Positions 56,073 to 64,000 of a stretch of DNA of 64,000 bases are shown here, piece by piece (positions within the stretch are counted from its first letter, which is position 1; each line of letters opens with the position of its first letter). The DNA comes from Desulfurispirillum indicum S5 (GTDB lineage: Bacteria; Chrysiogenota; Chrysiogenetes; Chrysiogenales; Chrysiogenaceae): positions 2,836,001 to 2,900,000 of the forward strand of contig NC_014836.1 in NCBI RefSeq assembly GCF_000177635.2. Reading direction: 5' to 3'. A program made the position numbers and the translations under genes. The notes under the pieces were generated by a model. It was not told the DNA's origin. It did not search any database and was given only the letters and a program-made list of their open reading frames with translations.

Positions 56073-57740
56073 CTAGTCGCTGTCACTGCGATACTTCTCC
56101 CGCAGATGATTCCGTATGGCAATGGCCGTCAGGTTCAGCACCACGATGATCAGCACCAGGGTCAGGGCCGTGGCGTACACCAGGGGCCGAGCCGCTTCCA
56201 CGTTAGGGCTCTGGAAGCCCACATCGTAGATATGGAAGCCCAGGTGCATGAACTTGCGCTCCAGGTGAACATAGGGGAAGTTCCCGTCAATGGGCAGGTT
56301 GGGGGCCAGTTTGACCACGCCCACCAGCATCAGGGGAGCCACTTCTCCGGCGGCGCGGGCCACGGCCAGAATCAGCCCCGTCATCATGGCAGGGGCCGAA
56401 AGGGGGACAATGACCTTCCACAGGGTCTCCGACTTGGTGGCCCCCAGAGCCAGGCTGCCATTGCGGATGGTGCTGGGGATGCGGGTCAGACCCTCTTCGG
56501 TGGAGACAATCACCACCGGCAGGGTCAGCAGGGCCAGGGTCAGAGAGGCCCAGATCAGACCCGGCGTACCAAAGGTGGGCGCGGGCAGAGCCTCGGGGTA
56601 GAAGAGACGGTCGATATTGCCCCCCAGGAAGTAGACGAAGAAGCCCAGGCCAAAGACGCCAAAGACGATGGACGGCACCCCGGCCAGGTTGTTCACGGCG
56701 ATGCGGATGGTACGCACGATGGGTCCCTGCTTAGCGTATTCGCGCAGGTAGATAGCAGCCAGCACGCCCAGGGGCGTGACCACGATGGACATGACGATAA
56801 CCATCATGACCGTACCAAATATGGCGGGCAGAATGCCTCCTTCGGTGTTGGCCTCGCGGGGATATCCGGTGACAAAGTCTTTGAACTCGGCAGCATAGTG
56901 ACCCATTTTCTGGAACACACCCATGGCGTTGGGGCGATAGGCCCGCACGATGTGGGCCAGGGGAATCTCCAATTCACTGCCATCCATGACCAGGGCGGTG
57001 ATGCTGTCCCGGGCGGCCTGCTGGCGCAGGGCCATCAGATCGCGGTGGAGGACGCTGTACTCGTCATCCAGGCTGGTAAGCTGGGCATCCAGCTCGGCCA
57101 GGCGCGTGGAAATTTCCTCTGGCGTAAAGCGCTCCTTCTGCAGCACCAGGCGGCGCTGGTCCAGGCGCACCTGCTCGATGCGGAAGTTGATGCTGCCGAT
57201 GTCGTAGCGCTCCAGGTGGTTCATCTGAGCTGCCAGGGCCAGGCTGCGCTTGAGGCGTTCCTGCAGTTCGCCCCAGGCTTCTTCACCGGAAGCAACGATC
57301 TCACCGCGCTCCTTCACGTTGATCAGACGACCATAGAAGTTGCCCCACTCCATGCGCTCCAGCACCATCAGGTCCTTGGGGATCTGCCAGTCCTTGATAC
57401 GAAAATCCAGATACCACAGGAAATCGCGCCCGGTCAGATCCCGGTTGCCCTGCTTGAACAGGTGACGCTCCACCAGATCCAGCTCCTCGGGGACATAGTG
57501 GCCCGCTTCGCGTATGCGGGTGGCCGTCTGGGTCTCGGAGCGGCTCAGTTCGCCGATAACCTGTACAATGCCCTGGTCGGGGTGGTCGTAGGTGATTTCA
57601 TAGACCGTGGCGGGCCAGAAGTGAGAGAGACCGCGCACGGCGATCAGTCCCAACAGCCCCAGCACCATCACCAGGCTGATGGTGACGGCTCCGGCGTTCA
57701 GCCAGATCCAGGGGGTTCCCGAATTAAACCATTTTCTCAT
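56073..57740 (-). CDS. pstA: phosphate ABC transporter permease PstA (long form with DUF3333)
   Basis: 555 residues against about 290 in E. coli. TM1 about 17-38, then a periplasmic insert of about 220 residues (DUF3333-like, with coiled-coil ERLKRSLALAAQMNHLER), then the usual six-TM permease core with the EAA-type loop (NGSLALGATKSETLWKVIVP). Marine gammaproteobacteria have the same long form (from memory). Pairs with PstC. Confidence 0.93.
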   Translation of the reverse strand: MRKWFNSGTPWIWLNAGAVTISLVMVLGLLGLIAVRGLSHFWPATVYEITYDHPDQGIVQVIGELSRSETQTATRIREAGHYVPEELDLVERHLFKQGNRDLTGRDFLWYLDFRIKDWQIPKDLMVLERMEWGNFYGRLINVKERGEIVASGEEAWGELQERLKRSLALAAQMNHLERYDIGSINFRIEQVRLDQRRLVLQKERFTPEEISTRLAELDAQLTSLDDEYSVLHRDLMALRQQAARDSITALVMDGSELEIPLAHIVRAYRPNAMGVFQKMGHYAAEFKDFVTGYPREANTEGGILPAIFGTVMMVIVMSIVVTPLGVLAAIYLREYAKQGPIVRTIRIAVNNLAGVPSIVFGVFGLGFFVYFLGGNIDRLFYPEALPAPTFGTPGLIWASLTLALLTLPVVIVSTEEGLTRIPSTIRNGSLALGATKSETLWKVIVPLSAPAMMTGLILAVARAAGEVAPLMLVGVVKLAPNLPIDGNFPYVHLERKFMHLGFHIYDVGFQSPNVEAARPLVYATALTLVLIIVVLNLTAIAIRNHLREKYRSDSD

Positions 57741-57800
57741 ATTCTCACCTGCCGCAGGCTGCTGCCTGCCTCTGTAGAGTTATTCATTTCCATGCTCCTG

Positions 57801-60077
57801 TTACAGCGAAGCATAACGCTTCCGCAGCCGCTGCCTTACCAGCTCCGCGATGGTGTTCACCACAAACGTCAGGGCAAAGAGCACCAGGGCCGACAGGTAG
57901 AGGATGCGGTAGTGGGTGCTGCCCACGGCCGTCTCCGCCATTTCCACCGCGATATTGGCTGACAGGGTACGCATGCCTTCAAAGATATTGAAGTTGACCA
58001 CCGGACTGTTGCCCGTGGCCATGAGCACGATCATGGTCTCACCCACGGCACGACCCAGGCCGATCATGATGGCCGAGAAGATGCCGGGGCTGGCGGTCAG
58101 CAGAACCACTTTGGTCACGGTCTGCCAGGGGGTGGCCCCCAGGGCCAGGGAACCCTGGGTCAGGTGCTTGGGCACGGTGAAGATGGCGTCCTCGGCAATG
58201 GAGAAGATGGTGGGGATGACGGCAAAGCCCATGGCAATGCCTACCACCAGGGCGTTGCGCTGGTCATAGGTGATGCCATTTTCCGTGAACCACTGACGCA
58301 TGCTGCCATCGAAGAACCATATCTCGATAAAGGGGCTGGCGGTGACACAGGCCCAGCCGATTACCAGGATCACAGGGATCAGCAGGGCACTCTCCCAGCC
58401 ATCGGGCACGATGTGCATGAGACGGGGGCGGACCTTGGTCCACAGATAGGCAAAGGCGATCATACCCAGGGGCATCAGCAGCAGGACGCTGAACACCGAG
58501 GGCAGGTTGTTTTCCACAAAGGGTGCCAGCCACAAACCGGCCAGGAAGCCGAGAATAACGGTGGGCAGGGCTTCCATGATCTCAATGATGGGCTTGACCA
58601 GCCCGCGCATCTTGGGACTCATGAAGTAGGCGGTATAGATGGCGCCCATCACCGCCAGGGGAACCGCAAAAAGCATGGCGTAGAAGGCCGCCTTGATGGT
58701 TCCCACGGTCATGGGCACCAGGCTGAACTTGGACTCAAATTCGTCGGTGGCCGATGAGGACTGCCAGACAAAATCAGCTTCGCTGCGCCCTTCGTACATG
58801 ACCTTTTCCCACAGGGCCGCCCAGGAAACCTGAGGATGGGGGTTGCGCAGCTCGTAAAAACGCAGCTGGTTGCGGTCATCGGCGGCAATGAAGCCGTTGT
58901 TGCGGGGTGCCAGACCCATGGCCTGCACCGGATTCCCATCAAAGATTTTCTCCGCCAGCAGGGTGCGGGACGAGGTGCCATAGTGCACTTTTATCACTCC
59001 GCTGGCATCGCCGGTGACAAATCCCTTGCGGGCATGCTCCGCCGTAATGGCAGTAATGGGGGCGCTGTGGGAGTCAAATTCCCGGATATGGGTCAGGTTG
59101 CGGATGTTTTCCTCGTCGCGCATCAGAAACCACTGGGCCACGCTGCCATCGCTGCTGCCCACCACTATGGACACGGTGCCCAACAGAAAAGCGAGAGAGC
59201 TGATGGTCTGCCCCTCGGCCACCACGCGAGTGCTGTTGACCAGGTGGGCGCTGGAGGGGGTGCTGATGTCATAGTAATGGACATGGCCACGGTCATCGGC
59301 CACGTACATGGCCTGCATCATATTATCAAGGAGAATACGCTGAATGGTACTTCCGGGGTTTTCCAGTTCATAGGCTGTGCGGGTCACCGTCACCGCTCCC
59401 GTCATAAAGTGGGTCTGGGTACCGTAGACCACCAGCAGCAGGCGGCCATCAGCCGTGGAACCCGCCACAATGTAGCCCCGCGGCCCGCGCTGAATGGCCA
59501 GAGCCTCCAGGGGTTGCCCCTGGGCATCCACCACTACCGCCTCTTCCCCCAGCACATATTCCAGCTTGGGGGTGACCAGGCGCACATCATCGGGGTAGGA
59601 AAGGTCGTAGGCGTGGCTCACCACCAGCGCCTTGCCATTATCCAGACCAAAGGCCACCAGACCGGTGCGCTCCTCGGCATGGGCAAAGCTGGTGACCTGT
59701 TCCCCGGCGCCAAAGGAGACCTGTTCATCCAGGAGAGTCCGACCTTCGTAGGGTTCAAAAAACAGCACCCGGCCGGAGCGATCAAAACTCACCCCCACTT
59801 CCAGATAACGGTCCACCGATGTGAGCAGCACTTCCGCGCCACTTGTGGCTGCCACACTGTGCTGGGCCTTGAACTCCATAGTCGCCGGCCGGAAGATGGG
59901 CAGAACCTCGATAAACAGAAAAATAAAAATCAGAGCCAGAGCTCCGATAACGCTGAAGCCACCAAAGGCGACCCCGTACTTGGTGCCGTGGTCCTTGAAG
60001 CCGCGCCACTTACGCAACTTCTCCCGCCGCTCGGGACTGGGCAGAATAGATGACCCGTTGGCTGTTCGTGTTGTCAT
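57801..60077 (-). CDS. pstC: phosphate ABC transporter permease PstC (long form with propeller-like insert)
   Basis: 758 residues against about 320 in E. coli. TM1 at 38-60; residues about 70-445 form a beta-rich WD40/propeller-like domain (repeats such as ERTGLVAFGLDNGKALVVSH, YVADDRGHVHYYDI, VVGSSDGSVAQWFL) that should lie in the periplasm; then six TM helices with the EAA-type loop (QGSLALGATPWQTVTKVVL). The insert could contact PstS or sense phosphate. This long form occurs with long PstA. It follows pstS after a 126-bp gap holding a strong hairpin. Confidence 0.92.
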   Translation of the reverse strand: MTTRTANGSSILPSPERREKLRKWRGFKDHGTKYGVAFGGFSVIGALALIFIFLFIEVLPIFRPATMEFKAQHSVAATSGAEVLLTSVDRYLEVGVSFDRSGRVLFFEPYEGRTLLDEQVSFGAGEQVTSFAHAEERTGLVAFGLDNGKALVVSHAYDLSYPDDVRLVTPKLEYVLGEEAVVVDAQGQPLEALAIQRGPRGYIVAGSTADGRLLLVVYGTQTHFMTGAVTVTRTAYELENPGSTIQRILLDNMMQAMYVADDRGHVHYYDISTPSSAHLVNSTRVVAEGQTISSLAFLLGTVSIVVGSSDGSVAQWFLMRDEENIRNLTHIREFDSHSAPITAITAEHARKGFVTGDASGVIKVHYGTSSRTLLAEKIFDGNPVQAMGLAPRNNGFIAADDRNQLRFYELRNPHPQVSWAALWEKVMYEGRSEADFVWQSSSATDEFESKFSLVPMTVGTIKAAFYAMLFAVPLAVMGAIYTAYFMSPKMRGLVKPIIEIMEALPTVILGFLAGLWLAPFVENNLPSVFSVLLLMPLGMIAFAYLWTKVRPRLMHIVPDGWESALLIPVILVIGWACVTASPFIEIWFFDGSMRQWFTENGITYDQRNALVVGIAMGFAVIPTIFSIAEDAIFTVPKHLTQGSLALGATPWQTVTKVVLLTASPGIFSAIMIGLGRAVGETMIVLMATGNSPVVNFNIFEGMRTLSANIAVEMAETAVGSTHYRILYLSALVLFALTFVVNTIAELVRQRLRKRYASL

Positions 60078-60149
60078 GGAAGGTTACTCCCTCAACCAGT
60101 TCTATATTTGCAAGGAGAAAAACAAGGTGCCTGCCCCTCACGCACCACA

Positions 60150-60175
60150 AGCCGTTGCGGTCTCCCGCAACGGCT
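60150..60175 (-). promoter_or_regulatory. intercistronic hairpin between pstS and pstC
   Basis: AGCCGTTGCGG / CCGCAACGGCT is an 11-bp perfect stem with a 4-nt loop, 29 bp after the pstS stop. No U tract follows in the minus direction, so it more likely protects the pstS mRNA 3' end or weakens read-through than ends transcription. Such hairpins keep binding protein in excess of permease. Confidence 0.65.
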
Positions 60176-60203
60176 CTGGGGGGGCAAGAGACGTCAGACG
60201 CTA

Positions 60204-61184
60204 TCAGTCAAGGCCAAGATCTTTGCGGATTTTGCCAGCCACTGACTCGGGCAGGGGCACAAAGCCATCGCGGTTTACCACGTCCTGACCCTGCTTGGAG
60301 AGAACCATCTTCAGGAACTCACGCTCCATGGGAGGCAGGGGACGGTTGGGGTGCTTGTTTACAGCCAGGTACAGGTAGCGGGCCAAGGGGTAATCGCCGC
60401 TGGCAGCATTCTCGGCAGTGGCTTCAGCAAATTTTCCGCCATGCTCACGGGCAAGGGGAACCACGCGTACACCGGAAGTGCGGTAGCCAATACCGGAGTA
60501 GCCAATGCCATTCAGGGACTCAGTGACACCCTGAACAACAGAAGAGGAGCCAGGCTGCTCGTTGATGCTGTCCTTGAAGTCACCATCACACATGGCGTGC
60601 TGACGGAAGAAGCCATAGGTACCGGAAACGGCGTTACGGCTGTACAGGGTGATGTCACGGTTGGCCCAGGCACCGGTCAGGCCAACCTGGCCCCAGCGGT
60701 TGATGTCATTGCCCAGTCCGCAGCGACGGGTGGAAGAGAAAATGGCGTCAATCTGGGGAATAGACAGGCCCTGGATGGGGTTGTCCTTGTTGACAAACAC
60801 CGCAACCATGTCGATGGCCACAGGTACCAGTACGGGGGGATATCCATGACGCTGCTCAAAGGCTGCCTTTTCCGTGTCGCGCATGCCACGGCTCATGGGA
60901 CCGAAGTTGGAAGTTCCCTCTGTCAGAGCAGGAGGAGCGGTGGAAGTACCGGCACCCTGAATCTGGATGTTAACGTTGGGGTAGAAGCCCTGGAACTCCT
61001 CAGCCCACAGAGTCATCAGATTGTTGAGGGTGTCGGAACCAATACTGGACAGGTTACCGGAAACACCACGGGTTTCCTTGTAGGTAGGAAGCTTGGGATC
61101 GACATCTGCTGTGGCGGTGACGGCCAGTACGCTTGCCGATACCAGCAGGGTGGCCAGTCCTTTCATTACGCCTTTGACTTTCAT
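60204..61184 (-). CDS. pstS: periplasmic phosphate-binding protein PstS
   Basis: 326 residues. Signal peptide about 1-26 ([20 protein letters not shown]). Phosphate-site loops: [13 protein letters not shown] near the N-terminus, [19 protein letters not shown], and [15 protein letters not shown] in the second lobe. Delivers phosphate to PstCA. AAGGAG lies 7 bp before the ATG. First gene of the regulon, 90 bp behind the Pho-box-like repeat. Confidence 0.95.
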   Translation of the reverse strand: MKVKGVMKGLATLLVSASVLAVTATADVDPKLPTYKETRGVSGNLSSIGSDTLNNLMTLWAEEFQGFYPNVNIQIQGAGTSTAPPALTEGTSNFGPMSRGMRDTEKAAFEQRHGYPPVLVPVAIDMVAVFVNKDNPIQGLSIPQIDAIFSSTRRCGLGNDINRWGQVGLTGAWANRDITLYSRNAVSGTYGFFRQHAMCDGDFKDSINEQPGSSSVVQGVTESLNGIGYSGIGYRTSGVRVVPLAREHGGKFAEATAENAASGDYPLARYLYLAVNKHPNRPLPPMEREFLKMVLSKQGQDVVNRDGFVPLPESVAGKIRKDLGLD

Positions 61185-61273
61185 GCATCTTCTCCTTGCG
61201 TTTTTTCCATGCGTTTGTGCAATTAAAACTGCAGAGAGGATACGATCCCGGTGTCATGGAACTATCAGCGGAA

Positions 61274-61290
61274 TGTAAAAAAAATGTAAA
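61274..61290 (-). promoter_or_regulatory. Pho-box-like direct repeat before pstS
   Basis: On the minus strand TTTACA-TTTTT-TTTACA, two direct repeats 11 bp apart, one helical turn, as in PhoB/PhoP boxes. It lies about 90 bp upstream of the pstS start, and the phoB gene is in the same cluster. A TATCCT-like -10 follows at a plausible distance. Confidence 0.6.
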
Positions 61291-61419
61291 ACCTGAAAAC
61301 AGAGGGGAAGATGGTCGCAAAGGCAACGCAGGTGCGGATGAATGAAACTTCAGTAGTGCGTTAAGAGCGAGCGGGCAAACCGGTTGAGCCATAAACAGGG
61401 AAATAGTCTGCACAAAAAG

Positions 61420-61448
61420 TTGCAATTTGTATCGCGCAATGGTTATTA
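61420..61448 (+). promoter_or_regulatory. candidate sigma70 promoter of the 7TM-DISM kinase
   Basis: TTGCAA (61420-61425) and TTATTA (61443-61448) with an exact 17-bp spacer, about 90 bp before the GTG start. Pattern match only. Confidence 0.4.
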
Positions 61449-61534
61449 TTTTTAACTGTAGCTGATTTGCCATTTACTGATGGAGGACGCTGACATGTGG
61501 CAAAACCCGCTTGCCGGAAAAGTATTGGTGAGCC

Positions 61535-63481
61535 GTGCTTAACCACAGGCACTGGCGCGTACGCCTGCTGGCGGCTCTGGGCACTTCCCTGCTGCTGTGG
61601 CTCTCTGCAGCCAATGGGCAGATGGTTGCCTTTGATGCTGCCAACCGTGACCTGACCCCATCCCTCCTGTCCCATATCGAATATCTGCCCGATCCCCAAC
61701 ACATTCATACCTACGCCTCAGCCAGGGAGAGCCAGGAGTGGCTTCCCCTGGAACGCAGCAATCTTGGCTATCTGAGTTATCCCATCTGGACGCGCCTGAA
61801 CATTACCAACTCCCACCCCAGGGCGCAGGAACTGGTGCTATATAACCAGCGTCCATTCGTCAACCATATTGATGTGTTTGTGGAGGCAGAGCATGGTTTT
61901 GAGTTCCGTAGAAACCTGGGTTACTTCTCTGATCAGCGGAACCAGCATCAGGCCAGTCAGTTTGGCCACCTGCTGCTTTCTGTTGAGCCGGGCCAGACCT
62001 ATACCCTGCTGACCCGCCTGGAAACGCGGGGAGCCATTGAGACTGACTGGCGGGTGGCTTCCCCGGCGGACTACTCCCGCGAGCAGGTGATTGAGCTGTT
62101 CAAGTGGGGCCTGTACTTTGGCCTGCTGGCGGCTTTGGCGATATACAGCCTGATGAGTGGACTAATGATGCGACGCGGCAGTATCCTGTTCTATCTGGGC
62201 TACTGCTTTTGTGCCTTTGGGTTTATGATGGGCTACAGCGGGGTTGCGCGCATTATTTCCCTGGGGATACCGGCACCGATCTGGTTTTACAGCAACTGGC
62301 TGATGGGCCTTGGATCAATTCTCTTTTTGCTGCTGCTTTGCATTTACTTCCTGGAAACCCGTCGCACCATGCCCACGATGGACAAGTGCATAAAACTTAT
62401 GGCGATACTGACGAGCCTGGCGATCCTTCTATTTGTGGCAGCACCCTGGTACCCGTGGATATACGCCAGCCAGAACATCATAATGCAGCCACTACTGCTT
62501 CTTAGCTATGCGGGTTTAGTGGCAGCGGGCGTGCTGGCTGTCAGGCGAGGAGTCAGCGGTGGCTGGTTCTTCCTGATGGGGCAGGTGCTCTTTATTGTCC
62601 TCCTGGCCGGTATTATCTTCCTGGCCCAATACGGCCTGATCAGTAACCTTAAGCTGGTGTTCTGGTCCATACCCGTTGGTCAGACCCTGTTGGTCACCAT
62701 GCTCTCCCTGGCCATTGCCAAGCAGGCCCGTGACCAGCACCGTGAGCACGAAATGCAGCGCCAGCTTCTGGTGGAACAGTCCCGTTTTGCAAGCGTGGGA
62801 CGCTCAGTGGGGATGGTGGCCCACCAGTGGCGCTCGCCCCTGGCACGCATAGGCGCGTTGGTGAGTGAACTGGAGGTATACCAGGAAGCAAAGGGTGAAT
62901 CCACCTCCCATGATCAGCGCATCAATCAGGTGCTTGAGTACATGCACCAGTGCCTGGCCACCATGGGCGGAACCATTGAAGACTTCCGCAGCTTTTATTC
63001 CGCCAATACAAACTGTGAGGCCTTTTTCCCCCACACCATGATCAAGCATGTGCTGGCAATCCTTCATGAAAGACTGTTACAGCAGGGCGTTGATGTCCAC
63101 TACACCTTTCCGGACAAGCCATGCCAGGTCGTAAGCCACCCCACAGCACTGGTCCATGCCACCATGGTGCTGATGGAGAACGCCCTGGATACCTTTCAGC
63201 TGCGTCGGGTAGACGAGCCTCGCATCCAGGTGACCCTCAGGTGCGCCAATGGGCGGGTTGCCTTGTCTGTTGCCGATAATGGCGGCGGGATCGCTTCCCA
63301 CTTACAGGGGAAAATATTCGAGCCCTCTGTAAGCGGCAAAACAGACGGAATGGGGATTGGGCTCTATATCGCCCGCATGCTGGTGCAGGAGCGACTGAAG
63401 GGAACGATCAGCGTCGAAAACCGTAACGGTGGCGCGTGCTTCCACATAGAATTCCCCGCTTCGTCAGGTGACGAAGGGTGA
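61535..63481 (+). CDS. 7TM-DISM sensor histidine kinase
   Basis: 648 residues from a GTG. Signal-peptide-like N-terminus (LLAALGTSLLLWLSAANGQM), extracytoplasmic jelly-roll 7TMR-DISMED2-type domain (about 40-175, SNLGYLSYPIWTRLNITNSH), seven membrane helices (about 185-400), then a kinase with SVGRSVGMVAHQWRSPLARI (HQWRxPL class) and HATPase_c with NGGGIASHLQGKIFEP and GMGIGLYIARML. Probably binds a carbohydrate-like or other small ligand outside. The usual ATG start is absent; GTG is the only near start with the signal peptide intact. Orphan: no receiver nearby. Confidence 0.9.
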   Translation: MLNHRHWRVRLLAALGTSLLLWLSAANGQMVAFDAANRDLTPSLLSHIEYLPDPQHIHTYASARESQEWLPLERSNLGYLSYPIWTRLNITNSHPRAQELVLYNQRPFVNHIDVFVEAEHGFEFRRNLGYFSDQRNQHQASQFGHLLLSVEPGQTYTLLTRLETRGAIETDWRVASPADYSREQVIELFKWGLYFGLLAALAIYSLMSGLMMRRGSILFYLGYCFCAFGFMMGYSGVARIISLGIPAPIWFYSNWLMGLGSILFLLLLCIYFLETRRTMPTMDKCIKLMAILTSLAILLFVAAPWYPWIYASQNIIMQPLLLLSYAGLVAAGVLAVRRGVSGGWFFLMGQVLFIVLLAGIIFLAQYGLISNLKLVFWSIPVGQTLLVTMLSLAIAKQARDQHREHEMQRQLLVEQSRFASVGRSVGMVAHQWRSPLARIGALVSELEVYQEAKGESTSHDQRINQVLEYMHQCLATMGGTIEDFRSFYSANTNCEAFFPHTMIKHVLAILHERLLQQGVDVHYTFPDKPCQVVSHPTALVHATMVLMENALDTFQLRRVDEPRIQVTLRCANGRVALSVADNGGGIASHLQGKIFEPSVSGKTDGMGIGLYIARMLVQERLKGTISVENRNGGACFHIEFPASSGDEG

Positions 63482-63498
63482 CTCCTGCTAGCAGGCTG

Positions 63499-64000
63499 CT
63501 AGAAGTCGAGGAAAATGCTCCCCCCCACCCGCACCTGAATGCGGCTGCTGCCAGATTCCATGGCCGGCGGCGCGATGGACATGGTGCTCACCTCCGCGCT
63601 GCTGCGCTGCAGGAACATATCGCGGGGAGGCTCCTGGCTGTAACTGTTCACGTGCAGCTGACCCAGGCGATAGCTCCTGGCCCCCAGTTCCTTGCGAATC
63701 AGCTCCGCCTGCTGGCGAAACTTCTGCAACGCCTGACGGGTCAACGCATCGCTTTGCCGGTCATGTAACTGAGGTGAGGGAGAAAATACCACGGAAGTCA
63801 CCGCCAGCCTCTCCTGCAGGCGCGCAATGGCCTGCTGCATCTGAACGATATTTGTGGAGCGCAGCTCCACCTCCTGCTGCACCTGCCAGATGATCGGTTC
63901 GCGGCCCCGCTGTTCAGCACTCTGGGGCAGGGGAGTGGTGCGGTAGCCACGGTGGCGGCTCTTGACATCAGCAAAGGAGCCCAGCTGACGCTGCATCCAC
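63499..64000 (-). CDS. SIMPL-domain protein (DUF541), N-terminus outside window
   Basis: The frame is open to the window edge; 166 codons to the stop at 63499 are visible. Features: LRSTNIVQMQQAIARLQER, AVTSVVFSPSPQLHDRQSDA, ALQKFRQQAELIRKELGARS and a C-terminal VRVGGSIFLDF strand, as in SIMPL/YggE proteins, periplasmic oligomeric-ring proteins linked to oxidative-stress protection. Signal peptide not visible. Convergent with the 7TM-DISM kinase, 17 bp apart. Confidence 0.8.
   Translation of the reverse strand, partial: WMQRQLGSFADVKSRHRGYRTTPLPQSAEQRGREPIIWQVQQEVELRSTNIVQMQQAIARLQERLAVTSVVFSPSPQLHDRQSDALTRQALQKFRQQAELIRKELGARSYRLGQLHVNSYSQEPPRDMFLQRSSAEVSTMSIAPPAMESGSSRIQVRVGGSIFLDF

Larger units (their letters stand above)
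61185..61534. other. divergent control region pstS / 7TM-DISM kinase
   Basis: 350 bases, no gene. Holds the Pho-box-like repeat for pstS (leftward) and a sigma70-type promoter for the kinase (rightward). Confidence 0.6.

Noticed and set aside
56004-57962. Long plus-strand frames opposite pstA, and similarly opposite katG (24504-25448) and the hybrid kinase (6314-8428)
   Set aside because: All are His/Gln/Gly-rich shadows of well-identified minus-strand genes.

Overview
The window is a GC-rich (roughly 55-60 % by eye) bacterial chromosome segment with tight operons, diderm features (lipoprotein, patatin/beta-barrel outer-membrane protein, periplasmic sensor domains) and many two-component proteins whose kinase cores carry the MxxHQW(K/R)xPL motif common in Desulfo-, Campylo- and Chrysiogenota-type anaerobes. 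My best guess is a Chrysiogenota-like (Desulfurispirillum-like) or related respiratory anaerobe, but this rests on general resemblance only. No rRNA, tRNA, CRISPR array or IS transposase was seen.

Layout: 1-4.5 kb is a minus-strand run argH, serine hydrolase, lipoprotein, Cache-domain sensor kinase (cut by the window edge). 4.8-11.5 kb is signalling: a lone receiver and a three-gene minus-strand set (receiver-PAS-GGDEF cyclase, dCache_3-like histidine kinase, receiver-4xPAS-HisKA_2 kinase). 12.6-17.8 kb has an RNA m5C methyltransferase, a type Vd patatin and uvrB.

17.9-23.2 kb is the most unusual part: an AT-rich accessory block bounded by perfect 168-bp inverted repeats. It holds an attI-like site, two well-formed attC sites and three cassettes with no integrase in the window. 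One cassette carries a CD-NTase plus a four-TM effector, a minimal CBASS-like anti-phage module; the first carries an unrecognised, possibly Abi-like gene; the third a truncated, chimeric P-loop ATPase. 23.3-27.7 kb has katG with its Fur/PerR-type regulator, and an M20 dipeptidase. uvrA (28.7-31.5 kb) is followed by a second accessory patch (31.6-34.8 kb): DUF4143 ATPase with three 23-bp iterons, orphan addiction-module antitoxin, and a frameshifted SIR2-like protein.

35.2-39.5 kb is the conserved ffh-rpsP-khpA-rimM-trmD-rplS cluster, with TrmD fused to a second SPOUT-type methyltransferase domain. Then follow a UPF0251/NifX-like pair with a 41-bp palindrome, plsY, a DUF3108 protein, dnaE, a DUF4236/TPR protein, a receiver-CheC-kinase set and the PPDK/PEP synthase regulator. 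50.4-61.2 kb is a complete phosphate regulon in the transcription order pstS-pstC-pstA-pstB-phoU-phoU-phoB-phoR with a Pho-box-like direct repeat in front of pstS. The window closes with a 7TM-DISM sensor kinase and a partial SIMPL protein.

Two dispersed intergenic repeat families run through the window. Family A has 75-600 bp copies with MITE-like ends and hairpins whose stems co-vary; short copies sit directly upstream of uvrA, ffh and rpsP. Family B is made of CACGAA/GCAAAG-type low-complexity repeats and forms the arms of the inverted repeat round the cassette island.
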